The notes under the pieces were generated by a model, which made no database searches, had not been told where the DNA came from, and saw only the letters and a list, made by a program, of their open reading frames with translations. A stretch of 7,017 bases of DNA from Candidatus Kaiserbacteria bacterium (GTDB taxonomy: Bacteria; Patescibacteriota; Minisyncoccia; Phycocordibacterales; UBA918): the NCBI GenBank assembly GCA_003245875.1, contig QKBW01000029.1:1-7017 (forward strand), written 5' to 3'. Within the stretch, counting starts at the first letter, position 1; each line of letters starts with the position of its first letter. Shown one piece after another: positions 6,252 to 7,017 of this stretch. A program made the position numbers and the translations under genes.

Positions 6252-6653
6252 ATGGCAGAAGCAAAATATTTTGAAGGCATCGGTCGCCGTAAGACCGCAA
6301 CAGCACGAGTTCGTCTCACCCCAGCCAAGGAGACAACTGTAGTAATCAACGACAAGGCTTTGGAAGCATATTTCCAGCATGAAGCTTTGCAAAATACCGT
6401 GATGGCTGTCTTGAAGACAGAGGACGCTGGTATTGAGCACTACACCGTCTCAGCCCATGTTTCCGGTGGAGGCATCAGTGCCCAGGCTGACGCTATCAAG
6501 CTTGGTATTGCACGCGCGTTGGTCAAAGAGAAAGCTCCGCGCCGTTCTATCCTCAAACCGCTTGGTTTCCTTATGCGCGACCAGCGTTCTGTTGAACGAA
6601 AGAAGTTTGGTCTGCGTAAAGCACGCCGCCGACCTCAGTGGTCTAAACGTTAA
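6252..6653 (+). CDS. rpsI: 30S ribosomal protein S9
   Basis: A 133-residue protein of the 30S head whose C-terminal tail reaches the P-site tRNA anticodon region. The family start YFEGIGRRKTATARVRL (6-22) is clear. The central VSGGGISAQADAIKLGIARA (70-89) matches the conserved GGG...QA.A...GI.RAL motif. The end is RRRPQWSKR (125-133), with the invariant terminal SKR; most bacteria have PQFSKR, so Trp replaces Phe. Length is normal. It begins 4 bases after rplM, the usual L13-S9 pairing, with no SD. It is the last gene of the operon, followed by non-coding DNA with a terminator. Identification is secure. Confidence 0.97.
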   Translation: MAEAKYFEGIGRRKTATARVRLTPAKETTVVINDKALEAYFQHEALQNTVMAVLKTEDAGIEHYTVSAHVSGGGISAQADAIKLGIARALVKEKAPRRSILKPLGFLMRDQRSVERKKFGLRKARRRPQWSKR

Positions 6654-6679
6654 ATTTTGGCATCTGGCTTTGTCACTAC

Positions 6680-6729
6680 GGGAAAAATATTATACGCTGG
6701 ACTTTGGTCCCACTCACAATATTTTTCCC
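6680..6729. repeat. 12-bp AT-rich inverted repeat downstream of rpsI
   Basis: GGGAAAAATATT (6680-6691) and AATATTTTTCCC (6718-6729) are exact reverse complements enclosing 26 bases. Inside is a smaller hairpin, GGAC (6699-6702) with GTCC (6707-6710) around TTTG. No T-run follows the right arm, so it is not a classical terminator. It may be a 3'-end mRNA structure, a regulator site, or a remnant of a small mobile repeat. It lies between the rpsI stop and the intrinsic terminator. Confidence 0.8.
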
Positions 6730-6777
6730 TAGGCTCCTCGCCATATACTCAAAATTTCACGTTTAGATGAAACAGGC

Positions 6778-6802
6778 AAAAAAGACCCTTTGGGTCTTTT
6801 TT
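6778..6802. terminator. Bidirectional intrinsic terminator after the ribosomal operon
   Basis: AAAAAAGACCC (6778-6788) and GGGTCTTTTTT (6792-6802) are perfect reverse complements around a TTT loop. The GACCC/GGGTC core is followed by six T and then a further T-rich tract to 6809. The A-run on the other side means it could work on both strands. It closes the transcription unit that ends with rpsI. Confidence 0.92.
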
Positions 6803-6842
6803 CCTTTTTATATATATCAACGTTGCAGAGTTACATAAAGCC

Positions 6843-6870
6843 TTGCATTACTTAACACCTGTGATAGTCT
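6843..6870 (+). promoter_or_regulatory. Probable promoter of the gene at 6901
   Basis: TTGCAT at 6843-6848, a 16-base spacer, and TAGTCT at 6865-6870, preceded by TGA (6862-6864), which fits a TGn extended -10. The predicted start near 6877 would leave a leader of about 24 bases carrying the AGGAGG ribosome binding site. It lies after the terminator, so a new transcription unit is expected here. The -10 match is only moderate. Confidence 0.5.
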
Positions 6871-6888
6871 GACAACTTAGAAGGAAAG

Positions 6889-6894
6889 AGGAGG
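6889..6894 (+). promoter_or_regulatory. Perfect Shine-Dalgarno sequence for the gene at 6901
   Basis: AGGAGG, 6 bases before the ATG at 6901, inside a longer purine tract (6881-6895). It fixes the start of the following partial gene. It stands out because none of the ten starts upstream in the window has a recognisable SD. Confidence 0.85.
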
Positions 6895-6900
6895 GTCTTA

Positions 6901-7017
6901 ATGTTTATAGTTGCACCACAATCAGCATCAGAGCTGGTGCTCTGGCAAAAGCTGACCAACCACAAATGGCAGGTAGATGAGCTGTACCGTAAGCAGAGGC
7001 AACATACCAAATTGTAC
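6901..7017 (+). CDS. Unrecognised protein, 3' partial
   Basis: The frame is open from the ATG at 6901 to the right edge of the window, 39 codons with no stop. The visible sequence begins MFIVAPQSASELVLWQKLTN and continues with a polar, basic stretch containing WQVDELYRKQRQ. There is no signal peptide or membrane helix in what is visible, and I do not recognise a family. The case for a real gene rests on the perfect AGGAGG at 6-base spacing, the candidate promoter upstream, and its position after a terminator. It is a new transcription unit, separate from the ribosomal operon. Too little is visible to name a function. Confidence 0.6.
   Translation, partial: MFIVAPQSASELVLWQKLTNHKWQVDELYRKQRQHTKLY

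Noticed and set aside
1200..6653. Genome-wide use of UGA as glycine (code 25)
   Set aside because: Only one internal TGA appears in the whole coding set, and glycine is encoded by GGN throughout; code-25 genomes use UGA often.
6433..6732. 99-residue ORF overlapping rpsI in another frame
   Set aside because: Shadow of rpsI; low-complexity composition and it runs through the inverted repeat.

Overview
The window reads as a chromosomal segment of a Candidate Phyla Radiation (Patescibacteria) bacterium, most likely of the Parcubacteria side. The evidence is: compact ribosomal proteins with trimmed ends (L13 of 118 residues, L36 without its zinc cysteines); an actin-like (FtsA/PilM-type) gene followed by a single-pass membrane protein with a baseplate-J-like region, a pair I associate with CPR genomes; very short intergenic gaps; and almost no Shine-Dalgarno (SD) sequences. 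This placement is inference from gene content, since no 16S rRNA gene is present. All genes are on the plus strand.

Layout. Positions 1-1181 hold the 3' part of the actin-like gene, whose start lies off the left edge. Positions 1200-2390 encode the membrane-anchored baseplate-J-like protein. Its frame is closed by an in-frame TGA, yet the same frame continues with protein-like sequence to a TAA at 2529-2531. A strong extended -10 promoter (2545-2573) then drives infA (2586-2804), giving a nearly leaderless message. A perfect 19-bp inverted repeat (2810-2851) and a second promoter (2850-2879) lie between infA and rpmJ (2924-3040). A continuous alpha-operon-like run follows: rpsM, rpsK, rpsD, rpoA, rplQ, rplM and rpsI, ending at 6653. 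Positions 6654-6900 are non-coding. They contain a 12-bp AT-rich inverted repeat, a clear bidirectional intrinsic terminator (6778-6802), and a likely promoter plus a perfect AGGAGG ribosome binding site for an unrecognised gene that starts at 6901 and runs off the right edge.

How the genes fit together. infA encodes the initiation factor that binds the 30S A site. rpmJ, rplQ and rplM encode 50S proteins. rpsM, rpsK, rpsD and rpsI encode 30S proteins, and rpoA encodes the RNA polymerase alpha subunit, so the cluster couples ribosome and polymerase supply as in other bacteria. The secY-adk-map block often found before infA is absent here; the actin-like/baseplate-J pair takes its place.

Main points for a second look: the single in-frame TGA in gene 2 in a window where no other gene ends in TGA; SD-less starts with T at -1 in most genes, contrasted with the perfect SD of the last gene; the hairpin plus promoter between infA and rpmJ; and the cysteine-free L36. 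I see no wholly new system. The content is mainly a core translation/transcription operon with unusual expression signals.
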